From Algoriphagus winogradskyi (lineage in GTDB: Bacteria; Bacteroidota; Bacteroidia; Cytophagales; Cyclobacteriaceae), in the NCBI RefSeq assembly GCF_900182815.1, contig NZ_FXUA01000010.1:62001-126000 (forward strand): a stretch of DNA of 64,000 nt, written 5' to 3'. The notes beneath the pieces were generated by a model that did not search any database, had not been told where the DNA came from, and was given only the letters and a program-made list of their open reading frames with translations. Positions 43,353 to 51,276 of this stretch are shown here, one piece after another (positions within the stretch are counted from its first letter, which is position 1; every line of letters starts with the position of its first letter). The position numbers and the translations under genes were made by a program.

Positions 43353-44032
43353 GCAACAAGTTAAAAATCATCACTACCGAGGATGGCTCTCATTCTCTTT
43401 ACAATGAAGAGTTAAAAGAAACTTACCATAGTTTTCATGGTGCCTTCAAAGAATCAATTCATGTTTTTATGCTTTATGGGTTGGATTCATGGGTAATGAA
43501 TCATCCTAGAAAAAAGCCACTTCGCATTTTTGAGGTAGGATTTGGCACCGGTCTGAATGCCTGGCTAACACTTGTATGGGCTGAGCAAAACCAGATACCT
43601 GTACTCTATCACAGCATTGAGCCATTTCCACTACCTGAGGACATTTATTCCCAGCTTAATTATGGAGATATGGACGATGCTATATTTCACTACAAGCCAT
43701 ATTTGCAAAGATTGCACAAAGCAGATTGGGATAAAGGCGTAATCATGTCTGAGTATTTCAATATGAAAAAAGAAAATACTACGCTTAATGACGTGGTCCT
43801 TTACCCTACAGATGTAGTATTCTACGATGCGTTTGCACCAAGTAAACAGCCTGAAATGTGGCAAAAAGAGGTGTTAGGGAAGGTTTGCGATACCATAAAC
43901 CCTGGAGGAATCTTCACTACCTACTGTGCAACAGGACAACTGAGGAGAGATCTGAAAGAACTCGGACTTGAAGTTGAATCCCTTCCTGGCCCTCCTGGTA
44001 AAAAGGAAATGACGAGAGGCTGGAAAAAATAA
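43349..44032 (+). CDS. mnmD: tRNA-modifying methyltransferase MnmD (DUF752)
   Basis: A 227-aa SAM-dependent methyltransferase for the last step of 5-methylaminomethyl-2-thiouridine at the tRNA wobble position. It corresponds to the methyltransferase half of MnmC, without the oxidase half. Motifs: SAM-binding FEVGFGTGLNAWLTL, the acidic loop VVFYDAFAPSKQPEMW and GGIFTTYCATGQLRRDLKELG. It is coupled to ispF by a 4-nt overlap. Confidence 0.93.
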   Translation: MSNKLKIITTEDGSHSLYNEELKETYHSFHGAFKESIHVFMLYGLDSWVMNHPRKKPLRIFEVGFGTGLNAWLTLVWAEQNQIPVLYHSIEPFPLPEDIYSQLNYGDMDDAIFHYKPYLQRLHKADWDKGVIMSEYFNMKKENTTLNDVVLYPTDVVFYDAFAPSKQPEMWQKEVLGKVCDTINPGGIFTTYCATGQLRRDLKELGLEVESLPGPPGKKEMTRGWKK

Positions 44033-44101
44033 GTTGGCCAACTGGAATGCTGTTTGGAAAGAAAGTAGATAAACCACCAACCTTATCTTAACTCTACTCT
44101 T

Positions 44102-44614
44102 ATGAAAACTGCAATTTTTACTTGGCTATTTTTATTACCAATTCAGATCTACGCTAGCAATGCTACGTCCTCATTATTGACAGAGCGAGAGTCTATGATT
44201 CAGCAGTTAAAAGCAGAATCAAATGAAAGCTCAGTCGTATTTGGGTTAGAAATCCCCACAAATCAGACGGTAAATTATGCACTAGCAATGCAGATCATCG
44301 AAAAAGATAATGCAATTATCCAAAAACTGAAGTTGAATAATCGTATCGACGAAGCTTCACTTATTTCAGAAAACGAAAACTACAAAGCGATTACACTTTC
44401 CCAAGAAAAAGATATTCAAAAGCTAAAAAACGCATTGGCTCAGAAAACTCAGGAAATAAAAACCCTGCAATTTGCTTCTTGGCAAGATGAATCCGCTATT
44501 CTTATATTCTCCGTTGGCATGCTCATATTCGCTTTCCTATATATTCGTACGAAAGTGAATATCAAGTTTCCTGATTCTTTACTTTTAAGTCCATTAATAT
44601 CCCAAGAAAAATGA
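44102..44614 (+). CDS. Unknown membrane-anchored coiled-coil protein, copy 1
   Basis: A 170-aa protein with a signal peptide or N-terminal helix (MKTAIFTWLFLLPIQIYASN), a predominantly coiled-coil Glu/Lys/Gln-rich stretch (about 27-125) and a transmembrane helix near the C-terminus (about 133-150, ILIFSVGMLIFAFLYI), followed by a short basic tail. It has no recognised family. It shares layout and sequence with the next gene: SxxxFG after a Lys/Glu segment and YKAI(T/A)xxQEKDxQxLKxA. Its last 4 nt overlap the start of copy 2. It begins about 70 nt after mnmD, so it may be an extension of that operon. Confidence 0.7.
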   Translation: MKTAIFTWLFLLPIQIYASNATSSLLTERESMIQQLKAESNESSVVFGLEIPTNQTVNYALAMQIIEKDNAIIQKLKLNNRIDEASLISENENYKAITLSQEKDIQKLKNALAQKTQEIKTLQFASWQDESAILIFSVGMLIFAFLYIRTKVNIKFPDSLLLSPLISQEK

Positions 44615-45084
44615 TTCTAATAGTTCTCCTGACTTTTCTAAATATAATAACACCGCAATTCACTGAAGCTGGCAAAGCCAAGCTTGAAAAAATGGTTCAA
44701 GAGCGCGATGCGCTAACCCGCCAATGGAAGGAATCTGAAAGCAAGAAGTCTGGTATCTTTGGAAATCGCACCAAAAAGGACATGATAGAAACCAACGAGT
44801 GGCTGGAGCGCATTATCGCTAAGGACAACCTGATCATGGATGAACTAAGAATGATCGGGGATATAGAAACCACAGTAGCCACTCAGACAGGGGAAGACTA
44901 TAAAGCGATCGCATTCAAACAAGAGAAAGACGTCCAGGCTTTAAAAAGAGCGGTTGCAGAAAGAGACAAATTAATCGAAGAAAAGCTCTCAGAAAAAAGA
45001 ACTTTTGAATGGATCAGTCTGATTTTATTCTTGGTTACGCTAGGGCTTGGATTTGTGGTGTACAAAAAAGTCATCAAGGCATAA
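44611..45084 (+). CDS. Unknown membrane-anchored coiled-coil protein, copy 2
   Basis: A 157-aa paralogue of the preceding protein. It has a short hydrophobic start (MILIVLLTFLNIITP), a coiled-coil body (about 20-128; KMVQERDALTRQWKESESKK, EDYKAIAFKQEKDVQALKRA) and a transmembrane helix (about 134-151, ISLILFLVTLGLGFVVY) with a basic tail. The start overlaps the stop of copy 1 by 4 nt. The tandem pair suggests a hetero-oligomer, but no function can be assigned. A strong bidirectional terminator follows. Confidence 0.75.
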   Translation: MILIVLLTFLNIITPQFTEAGKAKLEKMVQERDALTRQWKESESKKSGIFGNRTKKDMIETNEWLERIIAKDNLIMDELRMIGDIETTVATQTGEDYKAIAFKQEKDVQALKRAVAERDKLIEEKLSEKRTFEWISLILFLVTLGLGFVVYKKVIKA

Positions 45085-45120
45085 AACCAAAAACGCTCCT
45101 TAATTGGAGCATTTTTGGTT
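45085..45120. terminator. Bidirectional intrinsic terminator between the coiled-coil pair and psd
   Basis: AACCAAAAA (45085-45093) and TTTTTGGTT (45112-45120) flank an inner stem GCTCC / GGAGC. Both strands end in T-rich arms, so it serves both convergent units. Confidence 0.85.
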
Positions 45121-45139
45121 ATAAAAGTTTCTCAAAAGA

Positions 45140-45802
45140 TTAAGCTTTCAATCTCGCAATCGGAGTTCTTCCACCTTTAGTTTTCTCTTCTAATCCCACT
45201 AAGATCTCAGCATCCAGTGGAAGATAAATATCCACTCGTGAGCCAAATTTAATAAACCCAAATTCTCCGCCTGCAGCAAGTTCTGAACCTGGCTTTACAT
45301 ACCATTTGATTCTTCTAGCTAGAGCTCCAGCTACCTGTCTTACCATGAGCTTCGTACCGCCTTCATGAGTCACTACCATAGAAGTTCGCTCATTTTCAGT
45401 GCTTGATTTTGGATGCCAAGCTACGAGATATTTCCCCGGATGATACTGGAAAAACTCCACAATTCCTTTAATGGGAGATCGGGTGATATGCACGTTGATT
45501 GGAGACATGAAGATCGACACCTGTCTGCGATTCTCTTTCAAATATTCATCTTCAAATGCTTCTTCAATCACTACCACTTTCCCATCAACAGGAGCATAGA
45601 CCAGACTTTCATCGGTTGGCAATTGGATAATGGGGCTACGGAAAAACTGGAGGATAATTAGATAAAGCACTATACTTCCTAAAACAGCAACATTAGAAAG
45701 CACTCGAGCATCTGGCATAAAGTAGATGATCAAATAATTCCCGGCAACTAAAATAATTAGTAGCCAAAATAACAAAACTCGTCCTTCGCGGTGTATGGTC
45801 AT
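45140..45802 (-). CDS. psd: Phosphatidylserine decarboxylase family protein
   Basis: A pyruvoyl-dependent decarboxylase (220 aa) that makes phosphatidylethanolamine. It is the short form of Bacteroidota and Archaea, with two N-terminal transmembrane segments (about 9-50). Motifs include YAPVDGKVVVIEEAFE, FMSPINVHITRSPIKG, and the self-processing site in FIKFGSRVDIYLP, where Gly-Ser is cleaved to create the pyruvoyl group. It lies in the same orientation as gdhA, but a terminator separates them. With cdsA further upstream it covers two phospholipid steps. Confidence 0.93.
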   Translation of the reverse strand: MTIHREGRVLLFWLLIILVAGNYLIIYFMPDARVLSNVAVLGSIVLYLIILQFFRSPIIQLPTDESLVYAPVDGKVVVIEEAFEDEYLKENRRQVSIFMSPINVHITRSPIKGIVEFFQYHPGKYLVAWHPKSSTENERTSMVVTHEGGTKLMVRQVAGALARRIKWYVKPGSELAAGGEFGFIKFGSRVDIYLPLDAEILVGLEEKTKGGRTPIARLKA

Positions 45803-45818
45803 ATGCTTATAAACTAAA

Positions 45819-45843
45819 AGGCGCGGGGAATCTCCCCACGCCT
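45819..45843 (-). terminator. Intrinsic terminator after gdhA
   Basis: An 11-bp GC-rich stem with one mismatch, AGGCGCGGGGA / TCCCCACGCCT (45819-45829 and 45833-45843), lies 32 nt past the gdhA stop. On the minus strand it is followed by TTTAGTTT. Confidence 0.82.
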
Positions 45844-45875
45844 CAAAGATAAAATATTCTTTTGAGAGAAGGGTA

Positions 45876-47153
45876 TTAGAATCCTCCTCTAAATGTATAT
45901 GTCTTCGCTACTTTATCGATTGCAACAATATATGCAGCTATTCTCATTGGTACATCGTACTTCTGGGAAGCTTGATAGACCATTTCAAAGGAATCCTTCA
46001 TTATACGGTCTGAGCGTCTGTTTACACGGTCAGCAGTCCATTTGTATCCCAATCTATTTTGAACCCATTCGAAATAAGAAACAGTCACACCACCGGCATT
46101 TGCCAAGATATCAGGTACTGCCATGATTCCTTTTTCATTAATGATTGCATCAGCTTTTGCCGACGTAGGACCATTTGCACCTTCTACGATGAGCTTGGCT
46201 TTAATGTCGTTTACATTGTGAATAGTGATCACATCTTCTACAGCAGCAGGAACTAACACGTCCACTTCCAATGTAAGCAAATCACCGGCATCCAGCATTT
46301 TCTCCCCGCCTTTGAAGCCTTCCAGGTTATTGTTATTAGAATCGCGATAAGCGATGGCCTCTACAATATTGATCCCATTTTCATTATAAAAAGCACCTGT
46401 ATGGTCAGAGATTGCTACGATTTTCAACCCTCTTTCTTCCAACAGTCTAGCTGCCCAAGAACCCACATTTCCAAAGCCTTGAACAGCGCATGTCGCTTGG
46501 AATGGATTAATTTTCAATTTTTGCATAGCTGCCAAAGCAGTCACCATCACTCCACGGCCTGTCGCCTCAGTTCTGCCCAATGAACCTCCCAAAACTAGAG
46601 GCTTACCAGTTACAACCGAACTTACTGTCATCCCTTTTGCTTTGGAATACTCATCCATTAGCCAAGCCATTTCTCGGGGACCAGTTCCCATATCCGGCGC
46701 TGGAATATCCTTGTCCGGACCAAAAACATCAATCATAGCCATGGTATAAGCTCTGACAAGACGTTCGATTTCACCCTTAGACATTTCTCTAGGATTACAT
46801 CTCACACCGCCTTTGCCTCCACCGTATGGAATGTCCACTACGGCACATTTCCAAGTCATCCAAGCCGCTAAAGCACGCACCTCGTCGATGTGTACATCGG
46901 GAGCGAAGCGGATACCGCCTTTTGCTGGGCCAAGAATATTTGAGTGAATTACTCGTATCCCTTCGAAGACCTGAATCTTCCCATTGTCCATGGTGATAGG
47001 TAAGGATACGATAACTTGTTTGGCTGGATTTTTCAGGACATTGTACACCTCGTCAGAGAGGCCTAGCTTTTCAGCTGCAATGTTGAATCTTTCCATCATT
47101 GACTCCAGAGGATTTTCTTTGTCCTTAATCGGAGCCGGTTCAATGTAAGCCAT
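45876..47153 (-). CDS. gdhA: Glu/Leu/Phe/Val dehydrogenase (glutamate dehydrogenase)
   Basis: A 425-aa dehydrogenase linking 2-oxoglutarate and glutamate. The catalytic Lys lies in PYGGGKGGVRCNP, an upstream Lys-rich segment is GPAKGGIRFAP, and the cofactor domain has CAVQGFGNVGSWAARLL. The 425-aa length and PDMGTGPREMAW point to the short, hexameric type that often uses NAD+. The direction in vivo is not decided by sequence, though NAD-type enzymes usually degrade glutamate. It is a single-gene unit between psd and cdsA, bounded by its own terminator. Confidence 0.95.
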   Translation of the reverse strand: MAYIEPAPIKDKENPLESMMERFNIAAEKLGLSDEVYNVLKNPAKQVIVSLPITMDNGKIQVFEGIRVIHSNILGPAKGGIRFAPDVHIDEVRALAAWMTWKCAVVDIPYGGGKGGVRCNPREMSKGEIERLVRAYTMAMIDVFGPDKDIPAPDMGTGPREMAWLMDEYSKAKGMTVSSVVTGKPLVLGGSLGRTEATGRGVMVTALAAMQKLKINPFQATCAVQGFGNVGSWAARLLEERGLKIVAISDHTGAFYNENGINIVEAIAYRDSNNNNLEGFKGGEKMLDAGDLLTLEVDVLVPAAVEDVITIHNVNDIKAKLIVEGANGPTSAKADAIINEKGIMAVPDILANAGGVTVSYFEWVQNRLGYKWTADRVNRRSDRIMKDSFEMVYQASQKYDVPMRIAAYIVAIDKVAKTYTFRGGF

Positions 47154-47223
47154 ATTCGGGTTTGATTTAGTTATTCAAATGCGGTGCAATATTAAGCAGA
47201 TTTTCAATCAAGAGGGCTTCAAA

Positions 47224-48063
47224 TTAGAAGATTTTCAAAAAGGCAGTGATAAAAGGGGCCGAAAGTAACAATCCGTCAAAACGATCCATAAATCCCCCAT
47301 GACCAGGAAGCCCTTTTCCGGAGTCCTTGATCTCTATTGATCGCTTGAAAAGCGACTCAATCAGATCCCCATAGGTGCCTGCAATAATGATAATCCCAGC
47401 TATGACTAGCCACTTCCAATCTTCAATAACGTGAAAATACCGAGTTAAGATGAAAGCGACTCCTATTGCTGAAAATGCGCCACCCAAAAATCCTTCCCAA
47501 GACTTCTTCGGCGAGACACGTTCGAATAACTTAGTCTTACCAAATTTTGTTCCCGCAAAGTATGCTCCCGTATCACTTGCCCAAAGAATCAATAGGCAGC
47601 CAATAATGATCTCATAATTATAGGTAGCATCTACTGAGAATACTGCAAGATTTAGTAGAGAAAACGGTACAGCCACATAGAAAAGACCTAAAAAAGTAAA
47701 AGCTACACCAGTGAAAGGCTTTTTGTCAGTTTTACGATAAAGCTTTATAAAAAAGGTGAGTGAGACAATAGGGAAGATCAGAAAGAAATAGTTACTGGAA
47801 AGATGCTCTTGCTCAACCAAAAAGGTTAAACAAAAAATCATCAGGCCTAGAAATGTCCCAAAACTCTTCAAGGGCAGCATTCCATCTAGGCCACTGAGTT
47901 TATAAAACTCCATTTGAGAAAAACCAAGAATCCCTGCAAACACCAAGAAATAAGTATACTCGGAATAGATGCATCCCCCCACTATCACCAATGCTCCAAA
48001 CAATCCAGTAATGGCTCTTTGCCCTAGATTACTGTAATTATTAATACTAAAACGTGATCTCAT
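47224..48063 (-). CDS. cdsA: Phosphatidate cytidylyltransferase
   Basis: An inner-membrane enzyme (279 aa, about 8 helices) that makes CDP-diacylglycerol from phosphatidate and CTP. The C-terminal signature KDSGKGLPGHGGFMDRFDG is intact, and the substrate region ASDTGAYFAGTKFGK is present. It is third in a tightly packed unit after a CPBP protease and a DUF2007 protein; its start overlaps the DUF2007 stop by 17 nt. It feeds phosphatidylserine/ethanolamine synthesis, whose last step (psd) is encoded nearby. Confidence 0.95.
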   Translation of the reverse strand: MRSRFSINNYSNLGQRAITGLFGALVIVGGCIYSEYTYFLVFAGILGFSQMEFYKLSGLDGMLPLKSFGTFLGLMIFCLTFLVEQEHLSSNYFFLIFPIVSLTFFIKLYRKTDKKPFTGVAFTFLGLFYVAVPFSLLNLAVFSVDATYNYEIIIGCLLILWASDTGAYFAGTKFGKTKLFERVSPKKSWEGFLGGAFSAIGVAFILTRYFHVIEDWKWLVIAGIIIIAGTYGDLIESLFKRSIEIKDSGKGLPGHGGFMDRFDGLLLSAPFITAFLKIF

Positions 48064-48253
48064 TCTGAATTAGGTTATTCGCCGCTATCATATTTTCACG
48101 TTGTACATGAACTTCATAATTGCCGAAAATCTGGTATACTGTTTCCTTTTTATTCAATACGACAGCTTGTATCTGGTGCTCTTCCAATACTCCTTTCACG
48201 ATTTCAGCTCTCACTTGCTGAGCACTTTCAAATACCTTGATCCAGTTTTCCAT
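48047..48253 (-). CDS. DUF2007 domain small protein
   Basis: A 68-aa protein of the DUF2007/putative signal-transducing family: WIKVFESAQQVRAEIVKGVL, then LEEHQIQAVVLNKKET and YEVHVQRENMIAANNLI. These make a small ferredoxin-like alpha/beta fold. Its role is not known. Its start overlaps the CPBP gene by 26 nt and its stop overlaps cdsA by 17 nt, so it is translated in step with both. Confidence 0.85.
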   Translation of the reverse strand: MENWIKVFESAQQVRAEIVKGVLEEHQIQAVVLNKKETVYQIFGNYEVHVQRENMIAANNLIQNEITF

Positions 48254-49178
48254 TGGGTTTATTTATTTTCTTAAAGTAATAGATTCCAGCCACAAGAACC
48301 AATAATCCTATCATAGCAGCAGGATATGACACTGTGTCTGTTGACTCCATATCAAAATCTATCATTCCTTGATTAGCCGCATATACCATCAATACAGTCA
48401 CCGTATTATTTAAAATATGGGCTAAAATAGGATAGGTAAGACTTCCGGAATAATAATAAAGGTAACCAAACATACCTCCTAAAAATAAACGGGGAAGAAA
48501 CCCGTAAAATTGAAGGTGAATTGCTGAAAAAATAAAAGCCGTCACCCATACACCGGCGTGACCATTCCCTGTATATAAATGCATCTTTGGCTGGATAAGA
48601 CCTCTGAAAAACATTTCTTCACCTATTCCCGCTAGAATTCCAATGACTAAAATACCCATTAGTAGCTCTGGTATAGTCTGAAAATCGGTGAGGTATTTAG
48701 TCATCTCCATTAACTGGGTCTCCATTTCTTGCATCCAAACCTCGAGGCCAGAAAAAGCCTCCGGAAGAACCAATTGAGAGTTCCAATAGACTAACAGCCC
48801 ATTGAAAAGCATACCTCCTACTGCGATCAGAAAGACCAACCCCGCGCCTTTAGCATTAAATCTCGGTAATTGAATTTCCCAATGCAGGTCCGCTTTATCT
48901 ATAAAATGAGTAATCACATAGGCTGCCAGCCAAAAACCAATTCCAGAACCAATTCCTTGAACAAAAAACATGGCCATCCGCCCATTATTAGCGGAATAAT
49001 CACCTGTCATAAGCCCCATTATCTCTTCTATTGTGATGTTAAATAGAAAAGGCGCAACAGCTAAAGCAATTACTTGAAGCACTACTAATACTCCCAAACC
49101 CACTAAAACAATGACTACCAGGGACAAAAGCCAACTCTTCCTCTTGGCAATTTCTGATTCCGTTTCGTATATCTCCAT
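48228..49178 (-). CDS. CPBP family intramembrane metalloprotease
   Basis: A 316-aa membrane protein with 8 or so helices. The CPBP (Abi) motifs are visible: EEMFFRGLIQPKM (double Glu and Arg), FIFSAIHLQFYGFLP (first metal His) and PILAHILNNTVT (second His and Asn). It likely cleaves or modifies membrane proteins, or acts in maturation of lipidated peptides. A much longer open frame runs into dusB, but the ATG at 49178 (MEIYETESEIAKRKS) matches the family and leaves a 37-nt divergent spacer. It leads the DUF2007-cdsA unit. Confidence 0.88.
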   Translation of the reverse strand: MEIYETESEIAKRKSWLLSLVVIVLVGLGVLVVLQVIALAVAPFLFNITIEEIMGLMTGDYSANNGRMAMFFVQGIGSGIGFWLAAYVITHFIDKADLHWEIQLPRFNAKGAGLVFLIAVGGMLFNGLLVYWNSQLVLPEAFSGLEVWMQEMETQLMEMTKYLTDFQTIPELLMGILVIGILAGIGEEMFFRGLIQPKMHLYTGNGHAGVWVTAFIFSAIHLQFYGFLPRLFLGGMFGYLYYYSGSLTYPILAHILNNTVTVLMVYAANQGMIDFDMESTDTVSYPAAMIGLLVLVAGIYYFKKINKPNGKLDQGI

Positions 49179-49198
49179 AATTGAGGTAAATTTACGCG

Positions 49199-49206
49199 CA
49201 AATTTA
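49199..49206 (-). promoter_or_regulatory. Candidate -7 box (TAAATTTG) for the CPBP-DUF2007-cdsA unit
   Basis: On the minus strand TAAATTTG lies 20 nt before the CPBP ATG in the 37-nt gap with dusB. Its -33 element would lie inside dusB coding sequence. Confidence 0.45.
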
Positions 49207-49215
49207 AAATAAGAA

Positions 49216-50205
49216 GTGGTTAAGATAGGAAACTTGGAGTTAGGGGACTTCCCATTGTTGCTTGCACCAATGGAAGATGTGAGCGATCCGCCGTTTAGAG
49301 CAGTCTGTAAACAGAACGGTGCAGACTTAATGTACACGGAGTTTATCAGCTCGGAAGGATTGATTCGCGATGCCGCAAAGAGTGTGGCCAAGCTGGACAT
49401 TTTCGATTATGAAAAGCCCATTGGCATTCAAATCTTTGGAAATGAGATCGAATCCATGCGTGAAGCAGCAGCAATCGTAGAAGAAGCAAAACCAGACATT
49501 CTAGACATCAATTATGGCTGTCCAGTAAACAAAGTTGCATGCAAAGGCGCTGGAGCGGGCATTCTTCTTGATATCGACAAAATGGTCTCGATGACTGCGG
49601 AGATCGTAAAAGCTGTAAACATTCCAGTTACAGTGAAAACTAGACTCGGCTGGGATCAAAACACCATCCGTATCGTGGAAGTGGCTGAACGCCTCCAAGA
49701 TGTAGGAATTCAAGCAATCAGCATTCACGCCCGTACCAGAGCTCAAATGTATAAAGGCGAAGCAGATTGGAGTTATTTGAATCTGGTTAAAGACAACCCG
49801 CGTCTTCACATTCCTGTTTTCGGAAATGGGGATATAGACACTCCTGAAAAAGCGCAGGAATACAAAAACAAATACAACGTGGACGGCATGATGATCGGTC
49901 GTGCATCTATTGGATACCCCTGGATCTTCAATGAAATCAAGCATTTCTTAGCTACTGGAGAAAAGTTGGCTGCTCCTGGATTGGACGAAAGAATTGCTGT
50001 CGCAAAGAAGCATCTGGATTTCTCTGTAGAGTGGAAAGGCCCAAAACTTGGGATTCTCGAAATGAGAAGACATTACACCAACTATTTCCGCGGAATGCCA
50101 AACTTCAAACAGTATCGTACTGAAATGGTTACTGCAGAAACTTACGAACATGTGTGCGAAATTCTAAATCAAGTTTCTGACGTCTATGCAGATCACGTTT
50201 TTTAG
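49216..50205 (+). CDS. dusB: tRNA-dihydrouridine synthase
   Basis: An FMN enzyme (329 aa) that reduces uridine in tRNA. Motifs: LAPMEDVSDPPFRAVCKQNG at the N-terminus, the active-site Cys in NYGCPVNKVACKGAGAG, VTVKTRLGWD, SIHARTRAQMYKG and VFGNGDIDTPEKA. The start is a GTG at 49216, since an in-frame stop lies 6 nt upstream and no ATG precedes the conserved N-terminus. The ending at about 330 aa is normal for DusB. Confidence 0.95.
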   Translation: MVKIGNLELGDFPLLLAPMEDVSDPPFRAVCKQNGADLMYTEFISSEGLIRDAAKSVAKLDIFDYEKPIGIQIFGNEIESMREAAAIVEEAKPDILDINYGCPVNKVACKGAGAGILLDIDKMVSMTAEIVKAVNIPVTVKTRLGWDQNTIRIVEVAERLQDVGIQAISIHARTRAQMYKGEADWSYLNLVKDNPRLHIPVFGNGDIDTPEKAQEYKNKYNVDGMMIGRASIGYPWIFNEIKHFLATGEKLAAPGLDERIAVAKKHLDFSVEWKGPKLGILEMRRHYTNYFRGMPNFKQYRTEMVTAETYEHVCEILNQVSDVYADHVF

Positions 50206-50215
50206 GAGGAAGTTG

Positions 50216-50259
50216 AAAAGTGGTAAGGTTGAAAGGTTCTCTTCAATCTTACCACTTTT
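50216..50259. terminator. Intrinsic terminator after dusB
   Basis: An 18-bp stem with one G-U pair, AAAAGTGGTAAGGTTGAA / TTCAATCTTACCACTTTT (50216-50233 and 50242-50259), begins 11 nt past the dusB stop and has T-rich ends. Confidence 0.85.
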
Positions 50260-50364
50260 CTATTTTTTGTCTCTTAAACTTTTTACCCTCTGACTCTATT
50301 TTTCGAAACAAATATTCTTTGGTTTTGCTTCCTTTGTGTAGCGGACAAATATCCGCCATAGCCA

Positions 50365-51276
50365 ATGTCCACTACCACCAACGATAGCAATCTCAAAAAC
50401 TGGGGTTTACTTATTCTGTTGTCTCTAATCTGGGGCAGCTCATTTATCTTGATCAAGCGAGGATTGGAAGTTTTCTCTCCGGGAGAGGTTGGAGCTTACA
50501 GAATTGTGGCTGCGGCAACTTTCCTCCTGCCACTTTCCATTCCTAGGATTAGGAATCTGGACAAAAGCCAAATCAAAAATCTCATAATTGTGGGATTGGT
50601 AGGCAGCTTCATTCCTGCGTTCCTTTTTGCCAAAGCTCAGACTCAACTCAGCAGCTCACTTACGGGCGTTCTGAATGCACTTACGCCTCTCGCAGTAGTT
50701 GTCATAGGAGCTTTATTCTTTAATTCCAAAATTACGAGACGTAATGGAATTGGGCTTGCAATCGCTTTTATCGGTGTATTTATCCTAGTTACTGTGAAGG
50801 AAGGTTCTGGATTTGGAGCATTCACCGACATTAACTCCTACGCATTTTTCGTACTCTTGGCCTGTGTCTGCTATGGATTCAATCTGAACATCATCAAGTA
50901 CAAATTTGTAAAGCTAAAACCCATTGAGATCACTGCAATATCCTTATTGATGGTCTTGCCAATGGCATTAGTTTACTTGATGGCTGGCACACAATTTTCC
51001 TATAAAGTAGTGAATATGAATGGGGCAATCCTAGCGCTGGGATATGTGACTTTACTGGGAGTGATGGGTACTGCTATCGCATTGATTATTTTCAATGTGA
51101 TGGTAAAAACAGCTACCCCAGTCTTCGCTGCTTCTGTGACATATATTATCCCAATTGTGGCAATTTTCTGGGGAGTACTTGATGGAGAAGTATTGCTTCT
51201 AGGTCACTACATTGGAATCGTAGCTGTAATTATTGGAGTTTGGTTTGGTAATAGAAAGAAAATAATTCAATCCTGA
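50365..51276 (+). CDS. EamA/DMT family transporter
   Basis: A 303-aa inner-membrane permease with two EamA domains of five helices each: LLILLSLIWGSSFILIKRGL at the start of the first and YAFFVLLACVCYGFNLNIIK at the start of the second. Members export metabolites or amino acids; the substrate is unknown. It is a single-gene unit. Its final 10 nt overlap the last codons of the convergent M23-like gene. Confidence 0.9.
   Translation: MSTTTNDSNLKNWGLLILLSLIWGSSFILIKRGLEVFSPGEVGAYRIVAAATFLLPLSIPRIRNLDKSQIKNLIIVGLVGSFIPAFLFAKAQTQLSSSLTGVLNALTPLAVVVIGALFFNSKITRRNGIGLAIAFIGVFILVTVKEGSGFGAFTDINSYAFFVLLACVCYGFNLNIIKYKFVKLKPIEITAISLLMVLPMALVYLMAGTQFSYKVVNMNGAILALGYVTLLGVMGTAIALIIFNVMVKTATPVFAASVTYIIPIVAIFWGVLDGEVLLLGHYIGIVAVIIGVWFGNRKKIIQS

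Noticed and set aside
49179..49400. Long N-terminal extension of the CPBP protease over dusB
   Set aside because: It is antisense to the conserved dusB N-terminus and not membrane-like.
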